DNA of 15,325 nucleotides from Bacteroidota bacterium (GCA_030695265.1 JAUYTA010000707.1:1-15325); one strand, 5' to 3'. Positions 1 through 8,087 are shown, counted from the first letter of the stretch. Notes: generated by a model not told the origin, from the letters alone. Program-made: numbers and translations.

Positions 1-9
1 CGGATTCCC

Positions 10-183
10 GCGGATTAAGCGGATAAACGCTGAAAATAATTTAAACGGATTGAATACTGATTTATATTCATGCAAGCATGAATGATAAGATCATAAATAA
101 CTGAAAATCATTCCGACTTGTCGGAATTGAAATCCGTTTTAGATCCGCTATATCAGTGGAAATCCGCGTTCCATTTTTTTTTT
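10..183. repeat. Fold-back intergenic repeat (ATCCG-type) with T-tract
   Basis: Nested inverted repeats are visible: CGCGGATT (10-17) pairs with AATCCGCG (161-168), AGCGGAT (18-24) with ATCCGCT (143-149), and AAACGGATT (43-51) with AATCCGTTT (131-139). Inside lie two small perfect palindromes, ATTCATGC/GCATGAAT (66-83) and ATTCCGAC/GTCGGAAT (110-127). A run of ten T follows at 174-183. The element could be a dispersed non-coding repeat, a MITE-like remnant, or a terminator structure for a gene left of the window. The inverted pairs are seen directly; membership of a dispersed family is inferred. Confidence 0.6.
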
Positions 184-258
184 GTTTGCATTAGCGAGAA
201 TTTAAGTCACTCATTATTTACTTCAATAGCTGTGAATCTGTGGTGAATAAAAATCACT

Positions 259-266
259 TAGATTTG
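259..266 (+). promoter_or_regulatory. Putative Bacteroidota -7 box upstream of the LacI-family gene
   Basis: TAGATTTG is a perfect match to the Bacteroidota -7 consensus TAnnTTTG and lies 33 bp before the start codon at 300. I see no clear TTTG/TTG -33 box at the expected spacing, so the call rests on one element. Confidence 0.45.
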
Positions 267-299
267 CATGTTCAATTCTTGTTTTAATAACCCGAATTT

Positions 300-1322
300 A
301 TGGCCAAAAGGCATGTTTCGTTAAAAGATCTGGCAACCGAACTGAATGTTTCCATCTCAACAGTTTCGAGGGCGTTGAAGAACCATCCGGACATCAGTTG
401 TGAAATGACCCGGAAGGTTCAGGAATTGGCACGCGCCAGAAATTACACGCCCAATCCGCTTGCAATGGGTTTGCTGAGACAGGAAACACGCATGATCGGT
501 GTGATTGTCCCGGATTTGGTGACCCACTTTTTTTCGACAGTCATCTCCGGAATAGAGTATGTTGCCAAACAAAATGGTTATTTTATCCTGATTTCATCGT
601 CGAGCGAATCGTATGAAAAAGAGGTTGAGTCAGTGAAAAATCTTCTGCAGACGCGGGTTGAAGGGCTGATTGTTTGTCTGAGCCAGGAAACCAAAATTTT
701 TGATCATTTTGACGTATTGGTCAATAACGAAATACCTCTTGTTTTTTTCGACCGTGTGTGCCGCACCGACGAGGTTCCAAATGTGGTTGCCGACAATTCG
801 GAAGCCGCCCGAAAGGTTGTCTGTCATTTTTATGAAAACGGTTACCGCCGCATTGCCTACATCAACGGGCCGGAGCAACTAAGCATTTCTCAGCAACGAT
901 ATAATGGATACTTGCAGGGACTTCAGGATTGTAATCTTCCATTTGATCAGGAATTGGTCGCCCAATGCAATCTGAGTACTGAAGATGCTTCGCTGGCAAC
1001 GCGATCACTTCTAAATCTGAAGAATCATCCGGATGCCATTTTGGGAATTAACGACACGGTCATTTTTGCGGCAATGAAAGAAATAAAACAGGTTGGATTG
1101 AACATACCAAACGATATTGGCTTGATTGGATTTACCGATGAATTTCATTCCACAGTGGTTGACCCTTCGCTAACTTCCGTTACATTTCCTACTTTCGAAA
1201 TCGGACAGGAAGCCGCACGATTGTTTTTCGAACGTATTCAACATCCAACTGCGCCTCCCCGTCAAATCGAGATGAAAACCAGTTTGGTGGTTAGAAATTC
1301 ATCGAAAAGGGAAGCATTGTAG
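300..1322 (+). CDS. LacI-family transcriptional regulator
   Basis: A DNA-binding transcription factor of the LacI/GalR family, 340 residues, the usual length. The N-terminal helix-turn-helix runs from about residue 7 to 49, with the recognition helix around SISTVSRAL (18-26). The hinge region NPLAMGLL (52-59) leads into a periplasmic-binding-protein-like effector domain (about 60-335) with typical segments such as IGVIVPDL, EGLIVC, PLVFFDR and IGLIGFTD. Members usually repress or activate sugar-use genes in response to a sugar ligand. No sugar-use operon is adjacent, so its targets are unknown; the GH20 gene 12 kb downstream is too far to link. The ATG at 300 gives the family-typical N-terminus. 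It is visibly more GC-rich than the island that follows and is probably core chromosome. Confidence 0.93.
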   Translation: MAKRHVSLKDLATELNVSISTVSRALKNHPDISCEMTRKVQELARARNYTPNPLAMGLLRQETRMIGVIVPDLVTHFFSTVISGIEYVAKQNGYFILISSSSESYEKEVESVKNLLQTRVEGLIVCLSQETKIFDHFDVLVNNEIPLVFFDRVCRTDEVPNVVADNSEAARKVVCHFYENGYRRIAYINGPEQLSISQQRYNGYLQGLQDCNLPFDQELVAQCNLSTEDASLATRSLLNLKNHPDAILGINDTVIFAAMKEIKQVGLNIPNDIGLIGFTDEFHSTVVDPSLTSVTFPTFEIGQEAARLFFERIQHPTAPPRQIEMKTSLVVRNSSKREAL

Positions 1323-1652
1323 GGAACAAACATCCTAACCCGATACAATCCGTGTTGCAATATTTATAAATGGATAATTTGCCCCGAAGAAATTTTAAGA
1401 TCAATTAAGTTGGTAAAAAAACAATAAATGGTTTTGATTTGTAAACATAACCACGTACTTTTAACCCTCCCAAAAGCAAAATGTAAATATACAGGGAATG
1501 CGAGTAGAAAACAATCAATGCTTCAGAAAAGTACGGTGGGTTCTCTGCTGTTTCTTAGTTGGCTGCAAGTGTATGGGGACCTGCAACTTGACAGTATCAC
1601 AGGAAATTTTAAAAATGGTATTAAAAAAAAGCTCTTTGACAGGTTGGTGCAG
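1323..1652. other. Intergenic stretch with no convincing gene
   Basis: About 330 bp after the LacI stop codon. The short frames here (for example 77 residues from 1428) overlap one another on both strands and match no family I know. I see no terminator hairpin right after the LacI gene. It may be decayed mobile DNA at the left edge of the island. Confidence 0.4.
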
Positions 1653-1672
1653 ACAAAATAAATTTATTTTGT
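1653..1672. repeat. Perfect 20-bp AT-rich palindrome
   Basis: ACAAAATAAATTTATTTTGT reads identically on both strands. It sits 6 bp left of a second inverted repeat (1679-1709) in the non-coding region before hsdM. It could be a binding site for a dimeric protein or part of a repeat element; no regulator for it is identifiable. Confidence 0.7.
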
Positions 1673-1678
1673 TTTTCC

Positions 1679-1709
1679 TTCCTAATTGCCCTTTTAGGGC
1701 AATTAGGAA
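1679..1709. repeat. Perfect 14-bp inverted repeat with 3-nt loop
   Basis: TTCCTAATTGCCCT (1679-1692) and AGGGCAATTAGGAA (1696-1709) flank TTT. This is a strong potential hairpin or cruciform. No U-tract follows on the + strand, and on the - strand the next bases are A-rich, so it is not a standard terminator on either strand. Confidence 0.7.
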
Positions 1710-1732
1710 ACGGTAATAGCACCCCCCAACCC

Positions 1733-1808
1733 GCTTGCAGCACCTGTTTGCCACAGGCAGGAATTTGCAAGCCTGCACGTTCCGACGCTAAAACCAAAGG
1801 CTTGCAAA
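1733..1808. repeat. Cluster of alternating TTGCAAGC-core inverted repeats
   Basis: GCTTGCA (1733-1739) is inverted as TGCAAGC (1766-1772), enclosing a small CCTGT/ACAGG hairpin (1743-1757). TTTGCAAGCC (1764-1773) is inverted again as GGCTTGCAAA (1799-1808). The middle copy can pair with either neighbour, so two exclusive stem-loops are possible. Base composition here is more GC-rich than the DNA on either side. This resembles a mosaic intergenic repeat element; that reading is inference. Confidence 0.5.
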
Positions 1809-1858
1809 AGAGCTGCAATTTTGCTGACCACACACCGCTCGATTGCAACAAAAATCTG

Positions 1859-1866
1859 TATTTTTG
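1859..1866 (+). promoter_or_regulatory. Putative -7 box for the hsdM operon
   Basis: TATTTTTG matches TAnnTTTG perfectly and lies 28 bp before the hsdM ATG at 1895, a plausible leader. No good -33 TTG at 19-21 bp spacing is visible; the nearest TTG (1843-1845) is too close. It is the best candidate for transcription of the whole 10-kb defence block. Confidence 0.5.
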
Positions 1867-1894
1867 AGAATCGATAAAAAAAGAAATTTAAAAT

Positions 1895-3682
1895 ATGAGC
1901 ATAAATACACAATCACTGCAACCCATTATCAACTTTCTTTGGATTGTTGCAGATGATGTTCTTGTTAACACCTATCAGAAAGGGAAATACAAAGATGTTA
2001 TTTTACCGATGGTGGTTATTCGCAGACTGGATTTACTTTTAGAACCAACGAAAGAACAGGTTTTAAAAACCTTTAACGAATACAAATCCAAACTCCAAAA
2101 CCTTGACAGCTTGCTAACCAACAATAAACATGGTTCAGGATTGGCGTTTTACAATACTTCACAGTTTACTTTAAAAAAACTACTTGACGATCCTAAAAAC
2201 CTGAGAAGCAATTTTGAAAACTATCTGAATGGTTTTTCCGAGAACGTGCAGGACATTATCAAGCAATTCAAATTCAGAAATGAAATTGAAACATTGGACG
2301 AGGCTGATATTTTGTTTTCTCTCATTGAAAAATTCTGCTCTCCAAAAATTGAATTGCATCCCAACAAATTGCCACCATTGGCAATGGGTTATGTGTATGA
2401 AGATTTGGTGCGTCGTTTTAACGAAGAAAACAACGAAGAAGCCGGAGAACACTTTACCCCAAGGGAAATCATTGATTTAATGACACACCTTGTGTTCCTG
2501 CCTGTTAAGGACAAAATTAAACAAGGAACTTATTTAATTTACGACCCTTGTGTGGGTAGCGGTGGAATGTTGACCATTGCAAAAAACTTTATGCTCAATC
2601 CTGACGGATTGATTAAAAGCAGTGCAACGGTTCATTTGTACGGACAAGAAAGCACACCCTTTATTTATGCAACTTGCAAAAGCGATATGCTGATAAAAGG
2701 CGAAGACCCCGACAAAATTGCTTACGGCAGCACATTGAGCGCTTACGGATTTGACAAAGATTTGAAGTTTGATTTCATGCTTACCAATCCACCATACGGT
2801 AAAACCTGGGCACCCGATAAAAAAGCATTGGGAGTTGGTCCCAAAGGAGCCATCATTGACAAACGCTTTATGCTGAGAGGCAGCTATAAAGAAGAAGCCG
2901 TTACCAGCCGAGTGAATGACGGACAGTTGATGTTTGTTTTGCACATGCTTAGTAAAATGAAGGACACCGAACTCGGAAGCCGTATTGCTTCGGTTCACAA
3001 TGGTTCGGCTTTGTTTACAGGCGATGCGGGACAAGGTGAAAGCGAAATCCGCAAACACATCCTTGAAAATGATTTGCTGGAAGCCATTGTTGCATTGCCA
3101 AACGACATGTTTTACAATACCGGCATACCAACTTACATTTTCCTTTTCACCAACAGCAAAGCCAAACACCGCAAAGGGAAAGTACAACTGATAAATGCCA
3201 CTTCAGAAAAATTCTATTACAAAATGCGGAAACCATTGGGAAAAAAACGTGTGGAGTTTTCGACTGAAAATATTCCGGTAATAGAAAAAATGTTTCTGAA
3301 TTTTGAAGAAAACGAATACAGCAAAATATTTGACAATGCTGATTTTGGCTACTCACAAATTATCGTGAACCGACCATTGAAAGATGAAAAGTGTAAGGTT
3401 GTAAAAGATACAAAAGGCAAACCAAAGCCCGACCCAAAATTGAAAGACAGCGAGAACATTCCTTTAAAAGAAAATATACAAGAATTCTTTGAACGTGAAG
3501 TATTGCCTTTTGCTCCGGATGCCTGGTGGGAAAAGAAAGACACCAAAATCGGTTACGAAATAAACTTTGCCAAATACTTTTACAAACACCAGCCGCCAAG
3601 AGCATTGACAGACATTGCCAAAGATATTTTTGCTATTGAGCAGGAAACCGATGGGTTACTAAAAGAAATTATTGAAGCATGA
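1895..3682 (+). CDS. hsdM: Type I restriction-modification system, DNA methyltransferase subunit HsdM
   Basis: N6-adenine DNA methyltransferase subunit that, with HsdS, methylates the system's bipartite recognition site using S-adenosylmethionine. It has 595 residues, in the family range. An N-terminal HsdM helical domain (about 8-150) is followed by the N6-methylase fold. Visible motifs are EHFTPREII (185-193), the AdoMet-binding DPCVGSGG (217-224) and the catalytic NPPY (298-301). The segment around residues 350-420 with VALPNDMFYNTGIPTYIF is also typical of HsdM. The C-terminus, with PFAPDAWW and INFAKYFYKHQPPR, fits the family's helical tail. The gene is the first of the block; its stop overlaps the hsdS start as ATGA, indicating translational coupling. 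All key residues are intact. Confidence 0.96.
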   Translation: MSINTQSLQPIINFLWIVADDVLVNTYQKGKYKDVILPMVVIRRLDLLLEPTKEQVLKTFNEYKSKLQNLDSLLTNNKHGSGLAFYNTSQFTLKKLLDDPKNLRSNFENYLNGFSENVQDIIKQFKFRNEIETLDEADILFSLIEKFCSPKIELHPNKLPPLAMGYVYEDLVRRFNEENNEEAGEHFTPREIIDLMTHLVFLPVKDKIKQGTYLIYDPCVGSGGMLTIAKNFMLNPDGLIKSSATVHLYGQESTPFIYATCKSDMLIKGEDPDKIAYGSTLSAYGFDKDLKFDFMLTNPPYGKTWAPDKKALGVGPKGAIIDKRFMLRGSYKEEAVTSRVNDGQLMFVLHMLSKMKDTELGSRIASVHNGSALFTGDAGQGESEIRKHILENDLLEAIVALPNDMFYNTGIPTYIFLFTNSKAKHRKGKVQLINATSEKFYYKMRKPLGKKRVEFSTENIPVIEKMFLNFEENEYSKIFDNADFGYSQIIVNRPLKDEKCKVVKDTKGKPKPDPKLKDSENIPLKENIQEFFEREVLPFAPDAWWEKKDTKIGYEINFAKYFYKHQPPRALTDIAKDIFAIEQETDGLLKEIIEA

Positions 3683-4995
3683 TAGCAACGGCAATAGAAA
3701 ATACAAAAACAGCTTGGCTTGGTGAGTTTCCACCACATTGGGAAGTGCTTCGCATTAAAAATCTGTTTCAGGAAATGGATAGCCGAAGTGAAACAGGCAG
3801 TGAAGAATTGCTTTCGGTTTCGCACTACACAGGCGTTACGCTAAAACGTGAAAGTTTAGAAAATGAAGACGATCATTTAAGCAACGCCGAAAGCTTGGTT
3901 GGTTATAAATTGGTGCAAGCAAATGATTTGGTAATTAATATCATGTTGGCTTGGAACGGCAGTTTGGGCATTTCACCTTACAACGGCATGACAAGCCCTG
4001 CCTATTGTGTATATAGGATTAAAGGCGACAACAACCCTGAATATTTTGGCTATTTGTTTGCCACCAATTTATTTAAATCTGAGTTTCGTAGAAACTCGAC
4101 AGGTATTATCGACAGCCGTTTGCGTTTATACTCCGATAAATTTTTTAGCCTTTTTTCGGTTGTGCCGCCCAAAGGCGAGCAAGTTGAAATTGTGCAATAC
4201 ATCAAAGTACAGGAAGAAAAGATAAACCTATTCATTCAGAAGAAAAAAAGGTTTATTGAGTTGTTGAAGGAGCAGAAAAATGGCATTGTAAGCGAATTTA
4301 TTTCTAAAGGAATAAACTCAAAAGCAGAATATAAATTTTCAGGAATAGATTGGATAGGTAACATCCCCGTAAATTGGGAAATAAAACGATTGAGATTTAT
4401 TGGACAATGTCAAAACGGAATAAATAAAGGAGCAGAATTCTTTGGTTCAGGCTTTCCATTTGTGAGTTATGGAGATGTATATAATAATGAGATGATACCT
4501 GAAATCATTGAGGGTTCGGTTGTTTCAACCGAAGATGACAGACAAAACTATTCTGTAATTGAAGGTGACGTTTTTTTTACCAGAACCTCTGAAACTGTTG
4601 AAGAAATTGCCATTTCTTCAGCCTGTATGCAAACAATCCCAAATGCAACATTTTCAGGATTTTTGATCAGATTTAGGCCCTATAAAGACATTTTATATAG
4701 TGGTTTTTCAAAATATTATTTCAGGTGTCAGTTGCATCGAAGTTTTTTTGTAAAAGAAATGAACCTGATAACGCGAGCTTCATTAAATCAAGATTTGTTA
4801 AAAAATTTACCTGTAATAATTCCACCCATCGAAGAACAAAAGCAAATAGTAGAACACATCAAAACCGAAACTGCCATCATAGACACTGCAATAGCCAAAG
4901 CCGAGAAAGAAATTGAGCTAATAAAGGAATACAAAGAGGCAATGATAAGCGAGGCGGTAATGGGGAAAATAATTGTAAATTTGGCAATTAAGTGA
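3679..4995 (+). CDS. hsdS: Type I restriction-modification system, specificity subunit HsdS
   Basis: DNA-recognition subunit of the type I complex, 438 residues. It has the expected two-repeat design. The first half has a target-recognition domain (about 11-165, starting AWLGEFPPHWEVLRIK) and a conserved helical spacer (about 168-210, EIVQYIKVQEEKINLFIQKK). The second half repeats this pattern (DWIGNIPVNWEIKRLRFIG to about residue 390, then EEQKQIVEHIKTETAIIDTAI). The two recognition domains differ in sequence, as expected for an asymmetric bipartite target, which cannot be read from sequence alone. Its start overlaps hsdM by 4 bp, and the next gene begins 7 bp after its stop. Only one full hsdS is present, with no inverted partial copies, so I see no sign of phase-variable shuffling. 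Confidence 0.94.
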   Translation: MIATAIENTKTAWLGEFPPHWEVLRIKNLFQEMDSRSETGSEELLSVSHYTGVTLKRESLENEDDHLSNAESLVGYKLVQANDLVINIMLAWNGSLGISPYNGMTSPAYCVYRIKGDNNPEYFGYLFATNLFKSEFRRNSTGIIDSRLRLYSDKFFSLFSVVPPKGEQVEIVQYIKVQEEKINLFIQKKKRFIELLKEQKNGIVSEFISKGINSKAEYKFSGIDWIGNIPVNWEIKRLRFIGQCQNGINKGAEFFGSGFPFVSYGDVYNNEMIPEIIEGSVVSTEDDRQNYSVIEGDVFFTRTSETVEEIAISSACMQTIPNATFSGFLIRFRPYKDILYSGFSKYYFRCQLHRSFFVKEMNLITRASLNQDLLKNLPVIIPPIEEQKQIVEHIKTETAIIDTAIAKAEKEIELIKEYKEAMISEAVMGKIIVNLAIK

Positions 4996-5002
4996 AAACG
5001 AA

Positions 5003-6094
5003 ATGAGCGAAGATTTTAAATTCATGCGTAAAGTCGAAGAAGAGGAAGTTGGTTATGTAATGAAACAGCCTTTTAATCCCAGCAAAATTAAGATAAGACC
5101 GCAGACTATTACTGTAGATGCTATGGTTGAAAGAATCAGGCATGGGGAAATTGATTTGTCAACCAAGTTTCAAAGAAAAGAAGGGCTTTGGACCGATGAA
5201 CAACAAAGCCGCCTCATAGAATCTATTCTTATCAGATTTCCCCTTCCAGTGTTTTATTTTGATGGAAGCGACAATGATAAATGGCTGGTAATTGACGGTT
5301 TACAAAGACTTACGAGCCTTAAAAGATTTATGGTAACTAAAGATCTTAAGTTAACCGGATTGGAGTATTTACCGCTTAATAGAAAGGGATGGGATGATTT
5401 AGACCGACCTCAACAAAGGCAAATCAATGAAACACAGCTTCAAAGCTATGTTCTTGAAGAAGGAGAGGAAAATGTAAAGTTTAATATTTTCAAAAGAATA
5501 AATACCGGAGGATTAACACTTTCAAGTCAGGAAATCAGGCATGCCATGCATCAGAATGTTTCGGATTTCCTACAAGAACTTGCTGAATCTCGTGATTTTT
5601 TATTAGCTACCGGTAAAAAAATAAGCATTGACAGGATGCAGGACAGGGACTTTGTAAACAGGTTTCTGGCTTTTTATCTCCTGGACTATACAACTGAATA
5701 TTTGAAAGAAGACGATTTAGATACATTCATGAACAGGGCTTTGGTGAAACTCTCTAAATTGAATGAAACAGAAAAGGAACATATCGCTAATGGCTTCAGG
5801 GAATCCATGAAATTATCGCATCAAATTTTCAGGGAGAATGCATTTAGTAAACAACCTAAACCAAACAGAATAAACAAAGCACTTTTTGAAGTCATTTCTG
5901 TAAGTTTTTCAAAACTTGACAAGAGTAAAAAGGAAATACTCCTTAAGAGAAGGTATGAATTAAAAAATGCATTGCATAAAGCGATAAAGGAAAAATTTAA
6001 AGACTCACTTTCAAGTGGAACTGGTGGGCAATCAAATGTGCATTTAAGACATAAGGAGTTTAAAAATGTTCTCAATTCAATTTTAATGCAATAA
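5003..6094 (+). CDS. DUF262 (GmrSD N-terminal / ParB-like) defence-associated protein
   Basis: A 363-residue DUF262 protein. The family signature is clear: STKFQRKEGLW (53-63), then RLIESILIRFPLPVFYF, then IDGLQRLTSL (97-106; the family motif is DGQQR, with L in place of the first Q here), then FNIFKRINTGG before the helical half. DUF262 is the N-terminal domain of the type IV enzyme GmrSD, where it is linked to nucleotide use; it has a ParB/Srx-like fold. The HNH/DUF1524 nuclease domain of GmrD is absent: the C-terminus, ending LRHKEFKNVLNSILMQ, shows no HNH pattern. It starts 7 bp after hsdS and is followed 3 bp later by an AAA ATPase gene, so it most likely works with that and the third gene. 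The exact activity is unknown. Confidence 0.88.
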   Translation: MSEDFKFMRKVEEEEVGYVMKQPFNPSKIKIRPQTITVDAMVERIRHGEIDLSTKFQRKEGLWTDEQQSRLIESILIRFPLPVFYFDGSDNDKWLVIDGLQRLTSLKRFMVTKDLKLTGLEYLPLNRKGWDDLDRPQQRQINETQLQSYVLEEGEENVKFNIFKRINTGGLTLSSQEIRHAMHQNVSDFLQELAESRDFLLATGKKISIDRMQDRDFVNRFLAFYLLDYTTEYLKEDDLDTFMNRALVKLSKLNETEKEHIANGFRESMKLSHQIFRENAFSKQPKPNRINKALFEVISVSFSKLDKSKKEILLKRRYELKNALHKAIKEKFKDSLSSGTGGQSNVHLRHKEFKNVLNSILMQ

Positions 6095-6097
6095 CGT

Positions 6098-7195
6098 ATG
6101 ATTAGTCAGATTTCGATTGAGAATTTCAAATCACTGAAGAAAGTAAGTGTTGAAACAAGGAATTTAAATCTTTTAATGGGGCTTAATGGAATGGGTAAAA
6201 GCTCATTCATCCAGACTATGCTACTATTGATGCAAAGTGACAAGCTTGAAGAAAGAGTAATTGATTTAAACGGAATATTGGCTCAAATTGGGCAAGGAAG
6301 GGATGCATTATATCAGTTTGCCATTGATGAAAAAATTATTCTTGACTTAATTTTTGATAATCAGCAAAAATTCACTTGGAGTTTTAAATACCAAAAAGAC
6401 AAGGAAAAGCTTGTTGCAGAGCATGGCTACCCCAAAGAACAGATGAAGTTTTTTAGAGAACAGACAAAAAGATTTCAATACATAGGGGCTGACAGAATAG
6501 GGCCACAAGAAATTTACCTTGCTTCGAGCGTTGCAGTAGCCGATAAAAAGCAACTTGGTTTGCAAGGCGAATATGCTGCTTACTTTATCAATGTTTTTGG
6601 TTCCGATTATGAAATAAAGGAGAATTTAAAACACCCAAAAGAAGCATCATCGAAATTATTAGTCCAGTTAAATTTATGGATGCAGGAGGTTTCACCAGGA
6701 ATCTCAATCAATACAAAATATATCCCTGAGGTTAACAAGGTAATACTTGATTATCAATTTGATTACGGAACCCAAAAGACAAACCCATTCCGTCCTAAAA
6801 ATGTAGGGTTTGGAATATCCTATGTTTTGCCAATCGTATTGGCCTTGCTTACAGCAGAAGAAGGGAAAATAATTGTAATAGAAAATCCTGAATCGCATAT
6901 TCACCCAAGGGGACAAGCGGAATTGGGTAAACTCATTTCACTGGCTGCCAGTATCGGGGCACAGTTATTTGTAGAAACCCACAGCGACCATATACTAAAC
7001 GGAATAAGAGTAGCAGTAAAAGAAAATTTGGTGGATAAATCAAAAGTGAACGTGATGTATTTTGAGAAAACTACCACAGAGAAAGAACAGTTTACAAAAA
7101 TCACTCAAATTAAAGTTGATATAAATGGAACATTAAGCGAATACCCTAAGGATTTCATAGATGAGTGGAGTAACCAAATTTCAAAATTAATTTAA
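6098..7195 (+). CDS. AAA/ABC-type ATPase of the DUF3696 kind, partner of the DUF262 protein
   Basis: A 365-residue SMC/RecF-like ATPase. It opens with ISIENFKSLKKVSVE and a Walker A GLNGMGKSS (28-36). A large insertion follows (about 60-230) in place of a long coiled coil. The Walker B-like IIVIENPESHIHP (258-270) has Glu where many relatives have Asp; I recall this IENPE form from DUF3696 proteins. A switch segment VETHSDHILNGI (292-303) and a C-terminal ITQIKVDINGTLSEYPKDFIDEW tail also fit DUF3696. Such ATPases act with effector proteins in several anti-phage systems; the substrate here is unknown. Intergenic gaps of 3 bp on each side indicate co-translation with the DUF262 gene and the third gene. 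OLD-type Toprim nuclease motifs are not seen, so a nuclease role for this protein is not supported. Confidence 0.85.
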   Translation: MISQISIENFKSLKKVSVETRNLNLLMGLNGMGKSSFIQTMLLLMQSDKLEERVIDLNGILAQIGQGRDALYQFAIDEKIILDLIFDNQQKFTWSFKYQKDKEKLVAEHGYPKEQMKFFREQTKRFQYIGADRIGPQEIYLASSVAVADKKQLGLQGEYAAYFINVFGSDYEIKENLKHPKEASSKLLVQLNLWMQEVSPGISINTKYIPEVNKVILDYQFDYGTQKTNPFRPKNVGFGISYVLPIVLALLTAEEGKIIVIENPESHIHPRGQAELGKLISLAASIGAQLFVETHSDHILNGIRVAVKENLVDKSKVNVMYFEKTTTEKEQFTKITQIKVDINGTLSEYPKDFIDEWSNQISKLI

Positions 7196-7198
7196 GTT

Positions 7199-8037
7199 AT
7201 GGAGTTGGCATTTAATGAAATAAGTCACACTCCATTAGTGGATGACAAGTATCAAGCTAATGAGCGAATGTTACTATTCTCTAAAGCGGTTGCGGAAGCC
7301 AGAAAAAAAGGATTTAGAAATATTAGAACACATTTTGCTACTAATGAAATCAAATTAACTAACGATTATTCATTGTATAATTGGATGTTTGACAAAGATT
7401 TTCCAGCAGTAAACAGAGAACTATTTTATGACATGTTTGTACAACCTTTCATAAAAGAAGGTGAAGACGAAATTGAAGCTAAGTTTATTGAAGCAAATTA
7501 TTACTTCGAAGATTCTGACAATAACATCCCTAAACAGAAGTGTCTGGGATTAACTTCTGCATATTTAAGTGAAACACTCGCAATAAGTTTTCAAAGTAGT
7601 CCGGCATGGCTAAAAAATGCTTTGAAAATAATTATCGAAAAGGATGAAGTAGTGTCACAAGACGATGTAATTCATATTTATTCAAAAGAATGTTTTACTC
7701 AAAATTCAATTATTAGATTTATAGAGAATATAAGCACACTAAATTTAGTCGAAACCACTATTAATCCGAATGATAAGGTAATCCATTTGACATCACACCA
7801 CGGTCAAAGGAGTTAAATGATTTATGGAACAGAGTTAAAAATTATCCTTATGTTATTGACGGAATGTCAATTGAGTGGGGTGGAAATTCATTTTATAAAA
7901 ACCCCACAAGAGATGGCAAATTGGATATAATTCATCTCAAATCAGACAATAGATATGCTTTACAAATCCAAACAACTGGTAGGAATTTGAGAGAGACTGT
8001 TGAAATTGCAAAGAGATTAGCTGAACAATATGGTTAA
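7199..8037 (+). pseudogene. Third protein of the DUF262-DUF3696 cassette, interrupted by a one-base frameshift
   Basis: The open frame from 7199 stops at 7814-7816 after 205 residues (ending HLTSHHGQRS). The frame that takes over reads KELNDLWNRVKNYPYV and continues to a TAA at 8035-8037, ending QTTGRNLRETVEIAKRLAE and so on. One extra A in the AAA run at 7806-7808 would restore a single 279-residue protein reading HHGQKELNDLW across the join. The downstream part has no start codon of its own in that frame near the join and looks protein-like throughout, so one gene with a deletion (or a sequencing error) fits best. I do not recognise a named domain. The gene is strongly AT-rich (13 G/C in bases 7681-7740). 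It directly follows the ATPase gene (3 bp gap) and probably belongs to the same defence unit; the function is unknown. Confidence 0.75.
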
Positions 8038-8075
8038 TGTATTAAAACCGATAAAATGAAATAATAGGAAAATGG

Positions 8076-8083
8076 TAAATTTG
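8076..8083 (+). promoter_or_regulatory. Possible -7 box immediately before the hepT-like gene
   Basis: TAAATTTG matches TAnnTTTG perfectly, but it lies only 4 bp before the ATG at 8088, so a transcript starting about 7 bp downstream would be leaderless or begin inside the first codons. No -33 box is visible. If real, it would give the toxin and the fused HsdR their own transcription, separate from hsdM. Confidence 0.25.
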
Positions 8084-8087
8084 CAAT

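Noticed and set aside
1428..1661. 77-residue open frame between the LacI gene and hsdM
   Set aside because: No recognisable family, no promoter box, and competing frames of similar length on both strands. It may be decayed mobile DNA, but I cannot support it as a gene.
2534..3187. 217-residue open frame on the minus strand
   Set aside because: It lies wholly inside hsdM, which has all methyltransferase motifs; it is an antisense shadow.
3679..4995. Phase-variable hsdS locus
   Set aside because: Only one hsdS, no extra partial hsdS, no recombinase gene and no inverted recognition-domain copies in the window.
7802..7816. Programmed -1 ribosomal frameshift at the break in the third cassette gene
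   Set aside because: The in-frame codons at the join do not make an X XXY YYZ heptamer, and no clear stimulatory hairpin follows; a one-base deletion in an A run is simpler.
7817..7930. Small frame of 37 residues starting ATG right after the stop at 7814, with an AGGAG-like sequence in front
   Set aside because: The overlapping frame encodes the coherent continuation of the third cassette protein. The small peptide looks arbitrary, and Shine-Dalgarno sites are weak evidence in Bacteroidota.
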